64,000 bases of DNA from Paramacrobiotus metropolitanus (GCF_019649055.1 NW_026570221.1:496001-560000), one strand, 5' to 3'; positions 22,055 to 34,112 are shown, numbered from the stretch's first letter. Program-made: numbers and translations. The notes: generated from the sequence alone by a model not told the origin.

Positions 22055-22385
22055 CCACAAGACACGCGGAGGCGAAGCCGAGGCTGTTTCTTGTACTTAT
22101 TATGGGAACAGCGGAAATGGTACGGCACCATTTCGACTCGTGACACAGGGAACGTTTAACTGTTACATAGCAATTATTTGCGCGCTAACAGTTATTCACG
22201 CCGATGCCCTTCGCACCTTTATAGCAATCTACTTTGTGGCGATGCAGCTGATGCCTAAAACCATCAAGCTTATAATGCGCTTTTATTAACTCAACTCTAC
22301 AACCATTACGAGCTTTTCGTAAGAACGTGGCTCATGATTGCTGTATTACTATGTGGCGTTATGCGCACATTAGCGGCTTTTTAAC
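22055..22385 (+). pseudogene. Possible remnant of a multi-pass membrane protein
   Basis: A frame ending at 22289 contains CYIAIICALTVIHADALRTF and IAIYFVAMQLMP. If a 1-bp shift near 22273 is allowed, it continues as LYNHYELFVRTWLMIAVLL, CGVMRTLAAF and a stop near 22385. Three consecutive hydrophobic helices in compatible frames suggest a decayed membrane-protein gene or an exon I mis-splice. Family not recognised. Confidence 0.25.
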
Positions 22386-22559
22386 TGTTTCTCTTGGAGA
22401 TAGTATTCGATTAATATACCTTTACATATTCGTACAGTTAACCCGTTCCACACCATGCGTGTTAGACCGACATGGTGGCGGACTTCTTCTCTACCGTCCG
22501 TTGTTGTGGTCACAGGTTGCTTTAAATAGTTTTATTTCAAAGGGGAGATGTTAGACTAA

Positions 22560-24110
22560 GTTTAAACTATGTAACAGTTAGCTGCACCATGTCCGTGAAG
22601 TCTGGGGGGTGACCAAACATGGTCAAAATTGACCAAACTGGGCTCCCGGAGGTCCTGCTTGTCTCTACACTCACGTTAGCGTCAGATAATTACCACAAAA
22701 ATTAGAAAGGAAGTTACTGTCAAGCTTTATGGAAGTGCGAAACAAAGTTCAGAGAAAAAGCGCCCGCTGGTCAGTTCTGGTCAAATGAAAATACCATGTC
22801 GAATTCGACACGGTTGGGCATGGTACTAATTTATTTATAATCTTCAAAAATGCATATCAATTGATAGAAAAATCGTACACGGTAGCACAAATAATCAAAA
22901 TAGAGGTCATAAAAACCTCTAAATAATGGCCTGAGCATAGTGGTCAGCAAGGTGACCACTGGTCAATACTGACCGGAAATACGAAAAATGTAGTTGTTGA
23001 CTGAGCGCTTCTAAAATCAGTGTGAATTGAATGTTAACGAATTTTATAACAGCCCTCTTAATAGCGTTGAAGTCACGATAATGCTCGGAAGATGCCCGAT
23101 GCTTCTCAAGGTGCTTTGAACGCTATTATTACCATATACGGATGGTATTCGGCAACCCGGCTAATTCACTGTCCCATTCCAGTTCTTATAACTTATTCTT
23201 TCCACGTTTCACGTTTTCAACTGCACTAACTAGTTAATAAACCTGCGGAAGTTACTGATTTTGCATAGATACTTTGATAATGAAACTTCTGCCCTTGCAT
23301 TAAACAGGCGCCATTCGAACTTTCCGGTCCACGGGCGCTCGTAACCTTTAGCACTGATCTGTGCAGAACGTTTACTATATCAAAAGGGAGTATTCTACAA
23401 TGCGTTGCTGTGTATACACAACGTCTAGGTACTAACTAGCAGCGGCGGCGTCTAAGAGAATGCAAAGTACATGCATTCCCTCACACATTTTGGCTAATTA
23501 ATGCTTAAAAAATTAGTTGTTCTCCTGTACAGTAAGTAATAGGGTTGTTTGGCACAACGTTACTGAACCTTTTTTGCGGCACTTACGGCGGATACTTCCA
23601 TATTTCGCAGCAACTGGTCACTTGTACGACACTGGGAAGAATGGTCACCGGTCCATAACGATGGTAACCATGCTAGCCAGAATTCCTCCTCTTTATCTCA
23701 GCTATCTCATTCAGTTGCGCAACCGGATATAGTATTACTTCAAATGTGTACATCATTCGAATTTTGATCCACAACAAAGCCGATGACCAACTGTCCAAAA
23801 CGTAGGGCGGAAGTGACCAACTGTTGCGAATTGTCGAAGCTCTACTTATGCACTGCTATATATGAGTGGTTCTTCGTTTTTAAATTTTCTTTGACCACTG
23901 GTCATCTTGATGACCATCACAATGCATCCGCGTTCAAGTACTCGTCGAGATCTATCGTTTGAGCTATTGGCACATTCTGTGCGATTTTTCTGTCAGCTGT
24001 TATAAACGGCAATGAATAACATGTCGGTGCAACATGGTTACCATGCGTGTCAGTCCGACATGGTCATCTCCTGCTTGACCTATGGTCGCTAAAAATTTGA
24101 AAAAATTATT
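22560..24110. repeat. Possible DNA element rich in TGGTCA/TGACCA motifs
   Basis: Related phrases bracket the region: ACCATGCGTGTTAGACCGACATGGT near 22455 and ACCATGCGTGTCAGTCCGACATGGT near 24042. Inverted blocks (TCAGCAAGGTGACCACTGGTCA near 22945; GACCACTGGTCATCTTGATGACC near 23892) occur inside. No ORF. Boundaries and class are uncertain. Confidence 0.35.
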
Positions 24111-24484
24111 TTTCTCTTAATTAGATTTTTCTGTCCCAGACTGCCAATTTTCGAAACTGTAGTCCAATCCCTTCTAGTACCCGGTTTTCCTGGGTTAATA
24201 CGACGCGTGATAATAATTATGTGTCAACTTGATAAGCTTTTACTAACCGAGCACCATGTGCAAAAGGGCAAAAGGAAAAAATGCCGGTTGACAAAAGTTA
24301 TGGTGCAGTAATAATTTTACAAAAGTCTGCGACTTCGCCTCCTTTTTTTTGTGCGGTCTGACGTCGTAAACCAAGAGAATATTATGCATTATGATATTTC
24401 GTAGCTCAGACGTCGAGATTTCGGTTTTACCTTTGATCACCGCACTGGTCCTCGTTTTTGTTTCATAAACGAAGCCTTAATGTC

Positions 24485-24610
24485 CTCACTGTTTGCGGTT
24501 GCCATTGGTACAGCAACGATGTTCAGTACAGATAGAGACCTGTGGCTGCCCGTGGCTTCCACCTTTATATCACCTGTCAGGACAGTGAACAACTGCTGAA
24601 TGGTGCAGCA
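24485..24610 (+). repeat. Segment related to 12130-12250
   Basis: Shares GCCATTGGTACAGCAACGA, GTGGCTTCCACC and CACCTGTCA with the region downstream of copy A. Together with the exon-3 relic just after it, this suggests a decayed duplicate of part of the F-box gene locus. Confidence 0.4.
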
Positions 24611-24752
24611 CTATAGCAATATTTTGCGATTTTTGTGCAAAGATAACGTGGTTTTCGCGCTAATTAATTGTGTGCCTAGTTGGTTCGTACAGTCGACTAG
24701 GTTGATTTTTTCATTGGCGTACTATAAATAATTACCGGAATTATTCCGCAGA

Positions 24753-24860
24753 TTTTGCAGGATTATCAAAACTGTGACCCACGTCTTTATGCGCAATATG
24801 GGAATTCCAAGCTGATTCTGTATAATATACATAGCTACCGTAGACGTTGAGAAGCTGAAT
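24753..24860 (+). pseudogene. Relic of F-box family exon 3
   Basis: After an acceptor-like TCCGCAG, the frame reads ILQDYQNCDPRLYAQYGNSK and then LILYNI, matching exon 3 of copy C (ILKDYQTCDPRSSASYRNSK, WILYNM). A 1-bp insertion follows, after which TVDVEKLNK is recognisable in another frame, then a stop. No exons 1 or 2 lie nearby. Confidence 0.7.
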
Positions 24861-25389
24861 AAGGCGAAGCCGAAGCTGAGAAAATTTCGGAACCCGTTTT
24901 GCGATAAAAAAGTGTCGAAGCTGCGGCAGGCTAGGTGTTTTATACTTTAAACGTTGCAGAGAGCTTTCACCGGTGTTTTTGGTCATCAGTCATAATTATG
25001 CAATTGTTCATGGGACAGCTGTTAGCAGTAACATTTAAAACAAACCTACGTAGTCGTATCCACGGAAGACACGGGAAAACCAATCGTACCAGTCTGCATG
25101 GGCAACGTGCTGAATCAAACCGATACCTGGATTTGTTGCTCATCTTGTTAATACTAATACTGTTGGACTCGGAAGAAAGAGCAGATATACTTGTACCCGT
25201 AATTCCGGCAATAGTTACTTATTCCTTGACCTTTTACTGTTGGTTCGCCTTCGCTTGGCCCTAGGCTGCAATTAAAGGCGCGAGGAGTGCATGCGCTACG
25301 TTTCGTACGAAAACCGCAGTTTATTATTTCATTAAGCACTGCTCCTAGATATTTGTAAACTCATCTCCTAAAGCAGCTGAAGGTATCTG
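24861..25389. other. No supported gene
   Basis: Contains short hydrophobic frames only (for example LLILLILILLDSEER near 25140 on the plus strand). Nothing I can support as a gene. Confidence 0.3.
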
Positions 25390-25545
25390 TCAACCCTTCA
25401 AATTCCTCATGATGTCGAGCACTGATATCTATATATCTATATAACCTATCTATGTATATCTATATCTATATATCTATATAATATATATATATATCTATAT
25501 AATCCTTCAAATTCCTCATGATGTCGAGCATTGATATCTATAATG
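25390..25545. repeat. TATCTA microsatellite within a local 38-bp duplication
   Basis: CCTTCAAATTCCTCATGATG begins a ~38-bp phrase at about 25397 and again at about 25503. Between the copies lies an array of TATCTA/TATATC units. It looks like a local duplication with microsatellite growth. Confidence 0.7.
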
Positions 25546-25953
25546 GCAGCTGCGTTACCTATGACCTGAATGTTGGTGTCTAAGAACACGCAATCCTTTA
25601 AAAACGAGCGAACTCCATTCCCCCAGCGCATGTTAATTGCTGCGCGGGCGCGCGTTTGAAATAGTTAGTTCTCAGTGCCACTAGAGTTTGTTTGAGATTA
25701 TTCAAGAACTTTTCCAGTAAACCCTAAATTTTAAAAAGTTTTTCTTTGTTACAAACGGTAATGCAAAGCAGTTGAAATGTTCGGCATATGTAACTTTATT
25801 ACGTTATGAGAAGAAATATAAAACCAGTTTTTGCTCCCATCCATACAAATTGTAGCACACTCCTTATGCAAACATATGTGTTCAGAAATTACCAGAATGA
25901 AAGGTGAATAAGCAGGGCGCTATCCACTGGAAACCGAGAAACGGCTGAAAAAA

Positions 25954-26024
25954 GCGCCGATGGTGGAATCGAACCCCGGCTACGTCGTTAGATCCGCGTA
26001 GGCAGTACCACTGCACCACGGCGC
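25954..26024 (-). tRNA. tRNA-like sequence, probably a tRNA pseudogene or SINE head
   Basis: On the minus strand, the ends GCGCCG and CGGCGC pair. A GCAG/CTGC D-stem, an A-box-like TGGTGCAGTGG and a perfect B box GGTTCGATTCC are present. The anticodon arm is abnormal: a bulged 7-bp stem around the loop GATCTAA, with A in place of the invariant U33. The T-stem is mispaired, with one extra base before the acceptor. The loop would read TCT (Arg). Pol III promoter boxes are intact but the fold is not that of a working tRNA. Confidence 0.45.
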
Positions 26025-26385
26025 AATACGTTGAAATCATTTGAAAGATTTTGTCGCTGTACGTGAGCCGCTTCTCCGCTCACAGGTGAAATCGAGTAAT
26101 CGACCAAATGACAGATTGTCAATCCAATACAGTATACGTACATTGAGCGTCATAACAGTAAAGTATCGCTTTCCTGCTCTTACAATCCGCGTCTGAGAAC
26201 GAAAAAACTCGCTAAAAAATCACCGCACCTATCAGTTCCGATTGGCAGTCAGGGTATCAGGACTCCTGGATATGCACTAAGTACAAATAGCTGCATATCA
26301 GTTTTTCGCAGATATTTCCTGGTCAGCAAGGCGCATACGTGCACAGAACAAATAGAAGTACAATACTATATTCGAAAAGAACTGA
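26025..26385. other. 5' flank of the chemoreceptor-like gene
   Basis: No gene seen. Presumed promoter and leader of the gene at 26386. Confidence 0.3.
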
Positions 26386-28194
26386 ATGAGACGAATTCCG
26401 TCAAAACAGTGGCTGTCTCTTAAAATTGAGCATCGTGCTTTATTTCGTAACCTTTCTAAATGTCCGTATTTGCCAAATATTAAACCATATTCTTCAAATT
26501 ATTCTTTCGCGGTTCCATGTCAGCAGTTGATTTGTACGAGCAATTCTACAGTTGCAGCAATTTCGTTCGCAAGTAAGGGCGTTTTATTTTGGTTATATTT
26601 CGATAACAATCAAGTACTCAACATGCGGCATCAACTTCCATCTGGATACGATCTGATTTTAAATATCCTTGGTATCAGCAAAGTGACATCTCAACATCGC
26701 GGAATTAAAACTATAAAGATTCTGTGGTCACTAGTTTTAGTAGCCTTTCAGAGGCTTGTTTTTGTTGGAAATACTCTTGCCGGTGAAATCAAAAAGAATT
26801 ATGTACTCTTATCACAGTTCAATATTTTTACGATTTTAAAAGTAGGCGCTCGTTATTACGCAGCTGTCCACGGAACACTGATGATCGTTGTGTGGATTAC
26901 AAATGCTTTATATATCTGTACTGCTGAACTGAGTATACAGCAGGATCTCATCCCGTTTGTGCCAAAGGTCACGCTCCGAAAATCCGATATTCTCGCAATG
27001 TTTTGGGCCATTATCCCTGTTATAATCGGTATGGTTGGGGAATGCTCGGGCAAAGACGGCTTTGTGAATCATTTTTCAAACAACAACACCTATTGGGTAA
27101 CACCGCGACCGCTGTTCGGATTTTGCTCAAAATTATCAGTCCGAGTTATGCCGTACATCGGCGTACCGAATTTTCTTGTACTTACAGCTTTACAGTATTT
27201 TTATTTAAGCGTCCCTTATGCCAGACTAATAAGTTGTATGTATGGGAGACGGACTTATCTCGAAAACATTCATGCGGTATTCGCTGATCCCACCGTTTTT
27301 GGCAAGAAACAATTAATTCATCAACATCTGGGAAAGTGCGGACGTCTGTTTAGGTTGAATCGGAAGATCAGTCGGGGTTATGGTGCCTTGTTGATGATTA
27401 ACATCTATCAGTCTGTTGTTGCAGGGCTCGCACTTAACGAAATAACATTAAATTTTGAGCCGCATAAGTTGCAAAATGCGGATCTTACATTTGTTTATTC
27501 CATCCTGCCTGTGTCGGTCCTTCTAACGTTTGCTATCATAAGAGTTAAAGACAAAGTTAGTATCGTACAATATAAAACGTTATTTTATAATAAGTTATTA
27601 TCGTTATTTTAACAATTACTAATTGTTAAAATAAACGACGTACTATTTTAATTAAGAGAGTTGACCTTGTAACTAAATACGAGTACTTGTGCTTTTGCGT
27701 GCGCAAAAACGAAAATTTTTGTAATTACACACACATCTGTACGTCTGTAGTTGGTACCATGTACCGGGGTAGGAACTCTATCCCGTACAGGATGTACCCG
27801 GTCATGCACTTTTCTTGAGCAACTAAACTTCGGCTTCTTTATTATTGTAATGACTTTTCTTGTCGTAGTTGGATGACATTCTGGAAGAATTTAAGGACAT
27901 AGTGGACAACGAAGCTTACAGTGACGCAGTGCGAAAAGTCTGTAAGGAATTCACAGAACGCTCTGATTCTGATCTCTTCATTAACGCTTGCGGAGTAAAG
28001 ATTACGACACGGCGCATATTCCAGGTTTGGAATTTTTCATGGCAAAACAAAAATATGAAAAATAGTTCAAGCTCAGAATTTATTTGTTAATCGTGTATAA
28101 TTCATTGCAGATATGTGCGCTATTCATAACCTCTTCCGTTGTGCTTATCCAAATCAGCAATAGTACCTTTAGCGTACCAACTGCAAGAAACTAG
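26386..28194 (+). CDS. Gustatory-receptor-like seven-transmembrane protein (469 aa)
   Basis: Exons 26386-27555, 27869-28024 and 28111-28194, all phase 0, with junctions AAA|GTTAGT, GTAG|TTG, CAG|GTTTGG and TTGCAG|ATA. Exon 1 alone would stop at 27612 after 408 codons and lack the last helix. Splicing restores FINACGVKITTRRIFQ joined to ICALFITSSVVLIQ, the arrangement typical of invertebrate gustatory receptors (a last intron just before TM7). Hydrophobic helices lie at about 57-72, 112-130, 155-178, 202-218, 258-278, 333-350, 367-386 and in exon 3. Expected role: plasma-membrane ligand-gated chemoreceptor. Ligand unknown. The intron calls are my inference from frame and signals. The TYxxxLxQ signature is only partly kept (VVLIQ). 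Confidence 0.75.
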
Positions 28195-29335
28195 TTTTCA
28201 ATGAATATTTATTAAGAATACCTATTTCGTCGAAACATAATCGGTACATCGCAATAGCGCAAAAAACGGATCTTATATAAAAACACGGATTTTATTTTCA
28301 TATGATCTTTTTAATCAGTTCATGATTCTTTCAAATCACCATAAATTCTCACAACTGAATTCATGTTGTATATGATGCGTCACGATTACGCCATAATTTA
28401 CAAACCTAAAGAAGCTGTGAAATTATTACGTACTGTAGCCGCTAGACCAGATTGCACCACTTTTAGATCCAGCCGTAGCCGGCCACTGGCCAGGCACTGA
28501 GCACGAGCCTTCCTCCCACCGGGCGGCGCACACGCTGCATTTTTGATTTTAATGTATTAAAGCCAGCTGACTGAAACATCCGCCCCTGCAATGGGCACCC
28601 CAAAAGCCATAACAAGTCAGGTTTACAAAACTATATCAGAGCTCTGAATTTGTCATTTCTTTAAATTTTTGTTGCCAGTAAGTAAATAAAGGTTTTATCC
28701 CATCCAGAGCAGTTAAGGAATGGCTTGAAGATACTCTGTACAAGCAGAACACGAAATTTTGTTGCAGGGTGCAAAGTTCGTATATCAGACTTGCATTTTT
28801 CCGTATACCAGACTCTGTGGTGCAATCTGGTCTAGCGGCTACAGTATAGAAGTATGTGTTTTATCGTAATTTAATTCGGAGCTAACATGATTTAAAAGGC
28901 GAACAATAAATAACAGAATTTAATGTGACAAGAAATAAACAAGTTGCCAAAAGTTCTAGCGCGATAGCGAGATACCGATTTACAGCAAGAGACAATACAG
29001 TAAACCGTAATAACTGACCCAACAACATGGACGAGCGAGTAAAATAACAAAAATTTAAAATTCCCACCACGAAAGTGAACGCAGTAACTGAATGTGCATA
29101 AAATGAACAGATGCACGATAACACAAAATTCAAAAATCGTTAGATTTCGCTCCGCGCATCTGATAGCAAATTATAAAGCCTAAAATGTGTGAGATACTTC
29201 CTTATTACATTCTGCTATCTAGCCGCCGGAAACGGTTTTTCTGCTGTTCCTTCACTTGTCGCTCACTACCACTACCAAAATTCATCAACAGACTCATAAT
29301 TTTGCAATAATCAGGATTTAAGGGCCATTCCACAG
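28195..29335. other. Region between the chemoreceptor gene and copy D
   Basis: Holds the MITE at 28433-28844. Beyond it there is only a short hydrophobic minus-strand frame at 28882-29133 (LAIALELLATCLFLVTLNSV), which might be a membrane-protein exon but has no recognisable family. Confidence 0.35.
28433..28844. mobile_element. MITE family 2, long copy (CTGTAGCCGC inverted ends, TA target)
   Basis: 412 bp with about 28-bp inverted ends (CTGTAGCCGCTAGACCAGAT at the left, its complement at the right), flanked by TA on both sides. No ORF of useful size. It shares the terminal ten bases and the later TTGC with the element at 14152-14293. Confidence 0.85.
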
Positions 29336-31857
29336 TCAGGAGTTTCTGGGCTCGTTGTCGGATTCGGATCCACTGCTTAGCTCGAAGCTAGAATCGCTGG
29401 ATTCATCGCCGGGCTCACTGCTTGACTCGTTGTTAGGATCGCTGAACACACTGCTAGAATCGCTTGATTCGCCGGATTCCGGAGCTTGCGCGCCCGCGTC
29501 GACGCATGCTTGAGGCAAGTTCCGTAAGTAGTGCGATAAAGCATACAGGCAGAATCGGTTTAGCTTGCCCACATCCACGTCACCCAAATTGTACAAGTGC
29601 CACTGATGTCCGAGATGAAGCATCGACGGGCGTGGATCACATTCTTGGTAGTCCCGGATAATCTGCGAAATTACTCACTTGGTTAAGCACATTGGAAAGC
29701 TTCAGGCAACAGCCATAGCGTCGCGCGATTTGAACTTTCGGGGACTGTTGACTCAATGCAGTAAGTTCTAGGCAAGTCAGTGGCTCTGTATAACCATGTA
29801 GCATGATGACCGTGTGACTCTACCGCGTTCAAAGTTCAAATTGCTACAGTGGTACAGCCTACAGTCATGTCAACATACCTCTTTCACTTTCTTGGCCCTC
29901 GACTCGCTGTCAACCAGACTAGTCAGTTTCTGGCCGATTACCTCATTATCCAATAGTGGCTCCTCCGAACAGAGATTTTTCTCAAAGAGGTCGACAATCT
30001 GCAAGTCATCAACGTGTCCCTTGGTGGTGCCAGCAGCAGGAATGCGGAACTCCATGCCGACTGCGTCTCGCTCTGGAAAACCCACATTGACCTTAACAAC
30101 ATATTCTTTGAAGATCACACGATCACAGCCCGACGCCAGCGTAGACTGGAGCGCGCTGATTTCGGTGGAAAACACGCCCAAATTCCATTGATCAAATGCT
30201 GACTGTGCGATATGAAGAACTCGCTGGTTCATGATGAGGCGCTCAATACGGATGCCGGCGTCGTCCAAGAGCTTCTTAATCAGATCCGCCGCTTCATCGG
30301 CAACTAAAGCTTTCCTGTTCCGACGAGTAAGGTAAAGCGGATCGGGATCGCGAATGCAGATGGTGCGGGTGGCGGTTGTGATATGCTTAAAGAGGCAGGC
30401 GTACATAGAATAATTCCAGTCCGAGTCCACGGGCTGTGAACAGCTGCGCTCCTCCCGAAATATGCGAATATCTTTGCACAGTTCCGTCAAAGTCAGAAGT
30501 GTCTCCCACAACCGACAGGTGCGGCGGCAGCGCTGTCGGTCGATGGTGTCCAGTGAATGGAAGATCTCCTTCAGCACTTCATTCAGCAATAATTCCCATC
30601 CCATTTCAGCGACACTCAGAGGCTTTTTCCGCTTTGGCTCAGCGTCCACGTCTTCGTTCTTCTCGAGTAATTTACGGTGGAATGAAGGAAAATTCCTTTT
30701 TTCTTCGAAACTTATTGCCTATGGTGGAAGACAAAATGAATGGAGAACGCTATGCTAATAAACATAAAGTTGGACTTCCAATATTTGACATTTCCTGAAA
30801 TTTTTCAAACGGTAAATCTTCAGGCGATGTTGATAAACGTTTTCTTTTTTTCAATTGTTGGAAATTTTTGAAAAAATGGTATTATATTACGAGGTTTTAA
30901 TAAAAAGCCTTTTGGGGCTTTATTTAATATTTAGAGCCCTGCGCGAGTGCCCAGCCTCGACTCGGCTCGCGAGCCGAATTGGCGAACTATAATCTGTTTT
31001 GGCAGTTTTTTCACGAGCCGAGCCGAGCCAAGTTGTCGAGCGTCGAGCAACGAGTGAGCCGCATTCAGGGGGCGCGAGCGGGCTGAGCAACACATTTTGT
31101 GTTGGCCGTGAAAAAATGCTATCGTCATTTGAAAACGTAAATATCTTTTGTTTATCATGCTAGTATTCTAAGGTAGCTTTGCGGTAGACTATGACGCCCA
31201 TTCTCTAAACTCAACGCGCCTGCTCTATCAACGACTTACTATGTCAAAATCCCCCAATGGCCGCTCATCAGATCGCCGGTGATAGTGCATTGTCTGGCTG
31301 AGAATCTTCACAAACCGCAGCTCGAGCTCCTTTTCAATCCGCCGGAGTAGCAACGCCGCCGCCGACGGCTGCATAGTCCAGTAACCGTTAGGCACGCTGC
31401 ACGTCTGCATGACGAAATGACCGGCTGTAAGGAGCCCTGGCCTGACTGCTTCTCCTGAGGAATCCCGAATTTGTCGGTAGGGAATCAGTTCGCGACGACA
31501 CTGTCCGTCCAACGTTATCTCCACAAGCGCAACATTGATAACCTGCTTTACACGACTAATCAGCATAGTCGCAGGATACCACTTCCAGGCACCATTTTTG
31601 GCTTCCCTCAGCAGTACCTCCACGTTGTCTCCCTCGCTGGCGCTGCGATGTCGTTCGAAAGAGCAATCCCAGATCTTCCCATAGGAAACCTGTACCGATT
31701 GTTGTGCCGGACACCCGAAATCGATGATCAGACGCGGCGCACTGGTGGCGTTCTCTTCCAGGCCGATAACGTAGCCGTGCTGCAGCAGACCGTCCCTCTC
31801 CACATCCACCGCGTTCCATGCGTGGACCGAGCGCTCGGAATTTTCGTACACGTGCAT
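29336..31857 (-). CDS. Copy D: intact Agenet-like/F-box protein (594 aa)
   Basis: Exon 1 is 31240-31857 (206 codons, donor GTAAGT), exon 2 29879-30718 (280 codons, acceptor CATAG, donor GTATGT) and exon 3 29336-29662 (acceptor CGCAG), all phase 0. Exon 1 carries both Agenet-like modules (AWNAVDVERDGLLQHGYVIG; VEVLLRE, WKWYPATMLI, ALVEITLDGQCRRELIPYRQ) and the KH-like GHFVMQTCSVPNGYWTM. Exon 2 has EPKRKK, the F-box (NEVLKEIFHSLDTIDRQRCR, RTCRLWETLL) and CLFKHITTATRTICIRD. Exon 3 has DYQECDPRPS and the longest tail in the window, about 60 residues of Ser/Asp/Glu. Intron 1 is enlarged (521 bp) by a GC-rich insertion. A putative SCF adaptor. Confidence 0.85.
30935..31125. repeat. GC-rich GAGCCGAGCC repeat inside intron 1 of copy D
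   Basis: Contains CGACTCGGCTCGCGAGCCG and CACGAGCCGAGCCGAGCC, partly self-complementary, in an otherwise AT-rich intron. It explains why this intron is several times longer than in E, F and G. Probably a small inserted element. Confidence 0.5.
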
Positions 31858-32777
31858 TCTTATTAAGATTTGGCTATACGCCGTGCGTAACGGCGAAGAC
31901 AGGAGCGGTTACTAAAATAATTATTCCCTAAGCAAATGCACGACAAGTAAGTATAGTATATTCGCTTTCGAAGATGAGAGTACCTGTAACCTGGGTACGA
32001 GTAGAGACTAAAGTCACTAAATCCGGTTTGGTTAATGCGGTCATGTCCGATTAAACGCTATTATTTTTATCTTTGCTGCGCTGCCTCTGCTTTGTCTGTC
32101 TGTTCCCGACCTAGCCCATCGAGAGGATGTTTTGTACTATTTGAAGAGTTTATCGTTGCACGAGCAGCGAGTAACATCTGTTGTTGTTAAAATTCCATCT
32201 ACTGTACTCGTTCTCTGCTCCGGTCTACAACAACCGGATTTGCATTAGCGTTAGCCGGAACTATGTCAAAAGGCCGGGCGGTCAACCGCATACATATTGC
32301 CCAACCCGGAACCCGGTGTATCACATGACTGTATTACAGCTGTATATAGATGTACGTACACAGTGTACACACAAAGCTAAAGGCGTAGTTATACTTCCAT
32401 CATACGAGCCAAATGATCATCATTTACTGTCATTTCAGTGATGCTCATTCATATTTGAATACAGAAATTTGGTTTATCATTGTCATATAGTATAAACACA
32501 CCTTCATGCAAAATGATACCTGACGCCAATCATGCAAAAATGGCACTGAATGATGACAAAAATTGGTGAAATAGTCCTGTTCATTCTGTCTGTTGTCATG
32601 ACTGTATCATGCGTCAGGTTTACAGCTGTTTTCAACAGAAAGAACTTTTGCAAGAAGATTTTTGTAATTTTGTTTGAAGTAAAGTTCGTAAATCTTCAAG
32701 ATTTCAGCAGCGAAACGGAAATTTTCAGTCTTTTCGAAAAACCTAACGAAACTTAACAGTACGCAGTTTCGGGAATA
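31858..32777. other. 5' flank of copy D
   Basis: Presumed promoter region of copy D near 31858. Two short plus-strand frames (32181-32441; 32550-32756, the latter with a hydrophobic start VLFILSVVMTVSC) are not supported by anything else. Confidence 0.3.
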
Positions 32778-32978
32778 TATAGGGGGAAAAAGCAGTCTAC
32801 CCGAGCCAGTCCCTTGTGCTTCTGATGTCAGCCGGCTGGAGTTTAACGTTGTGGCTAAACATGGTGCTTATGTACCGCGCCTGATTTAGCCGTATGTACT
32901 GCCGTAACGTCACACTCCAGCCGGGTGACGGCAGCAGTGCCGTGAATTGGTTCGACTGACATGGTTTTTCCCCCTATA
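32778..32978 (-). mobile_element. MITE family 1, copy 2 (TATAGGGGG termini)
   Basis: 201 bp, TATAGGGGG to CCCCCTATA, the inverse-orientation partner of 4767-4965. The two copies align over nearly the full length with scattered substitutions, so they are not very recent. No ORF. Confidence 0.75.
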
Positions 32979-34112
32979 TTAACGAAAACTTAGCGAATAT
33001 ACTAAACCATTTAACGAAACTAAGCGATAACGAAAACTATTTTGCTTTTGATGTAATTGATATTGGAAAAGCATAACCATTCAGTATTTTGTGATATCAA
33101 AGCATATTATAGTCTATTGTGAAAAGGATACATTTCACAGACAGATGGCAACCGCCCTGAGTAGTCGTTGTTGTCAACCGCCCATGGTAGCTTCAGGCGG
33201 CGATAGAGGCACCCGCCCACGTTACGGTTGCGTGCAGACGCCCACGGGGGTGGGTTACTCGACTATGGCATGCCGACATTAGAAGTACAGTATGGCTCGT
33301 CAGGGAATAAAAAATACGGCTCGGGGGGTGAAAATAGGGCATGTTTCGCTATGCGCCGCTGTCTGTCAAGTTTTACAACGTAGAATCGAACTAATAAGTA
33401 ACCAGACATACTTATTGTGATATTTTACATACTGTATTTTCTAATGAAATCTTGTTAATATTGCATGCTCGGTGTCATAGTAACAATTGTAAGTATTGTA
33501 ACTACTAACTAGTAACTACTGTAAGTACTGTAGTCAAACTGTAAGTACAATAAATCTTATTGACGAGCAGAATTTCCACCAGAGTTTCACAGGAGTGAAA
33601 GCCCTGAGGCGGTACAATAACCACAGTTGTGCCTTTTGCAAGGAGGCCGAGTATCCTTAATGCCTAATGGTACCAGTACAGTGTACATGTACTTACAAAA
33701 TTTTCGCTTAAGCGCATTTTCAACGTTTTTGACTAGTTTAGAGTATTCAAAATCCAGGCGATTTCCATAAATTGGCGTTAAACCCGTCTGTGGGCGCAAC
33801 ATCCGGTTAAGATTCCACCCTACTGTAATTATCAGTAGTTGCGATTTACGAAATGACAGAAGGTACAATGAAGTGCAAAATCAACTTAAGGTTGACGACG
33901 ATAAAGCCGGTTTTGCAGCTGGCCTGATCCGTGGTTAGGTTAATGTTGCTGTCAATTGTAGCTCAGAAAATAATAATCAGGAGGTATCTTATTTTTTGGG
34001 TTGAATAGAATATCTGAACAAAGAAAGGTTCTTCCGATGATTATTCACTACTGACCAACACAATAATTTCAACAACTTGGTGCGAAATTCATCGAACAAA
34101 ATTTGAAACTGT
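32979..34112. other. No supported gene
   Basis: Contains a phrase resembling one end of MITE family 1 (GCCGACATTAGAAGTACAGT near 33270) and an AT-rich stretch with repeated TAAGTACTGTA/TAACTACTAACT near 33480-33550. No gene seen. Confidence 0.3.

Noticed and set aside
25446-25631. Minus-strand 61-codon frame (FLDTNIQVIGNAAAIIDINARH) as a gene
   Set aside because: Suggestive composition but it overlaps a duplicated microsatellite region, with no splice context or recognisable family.
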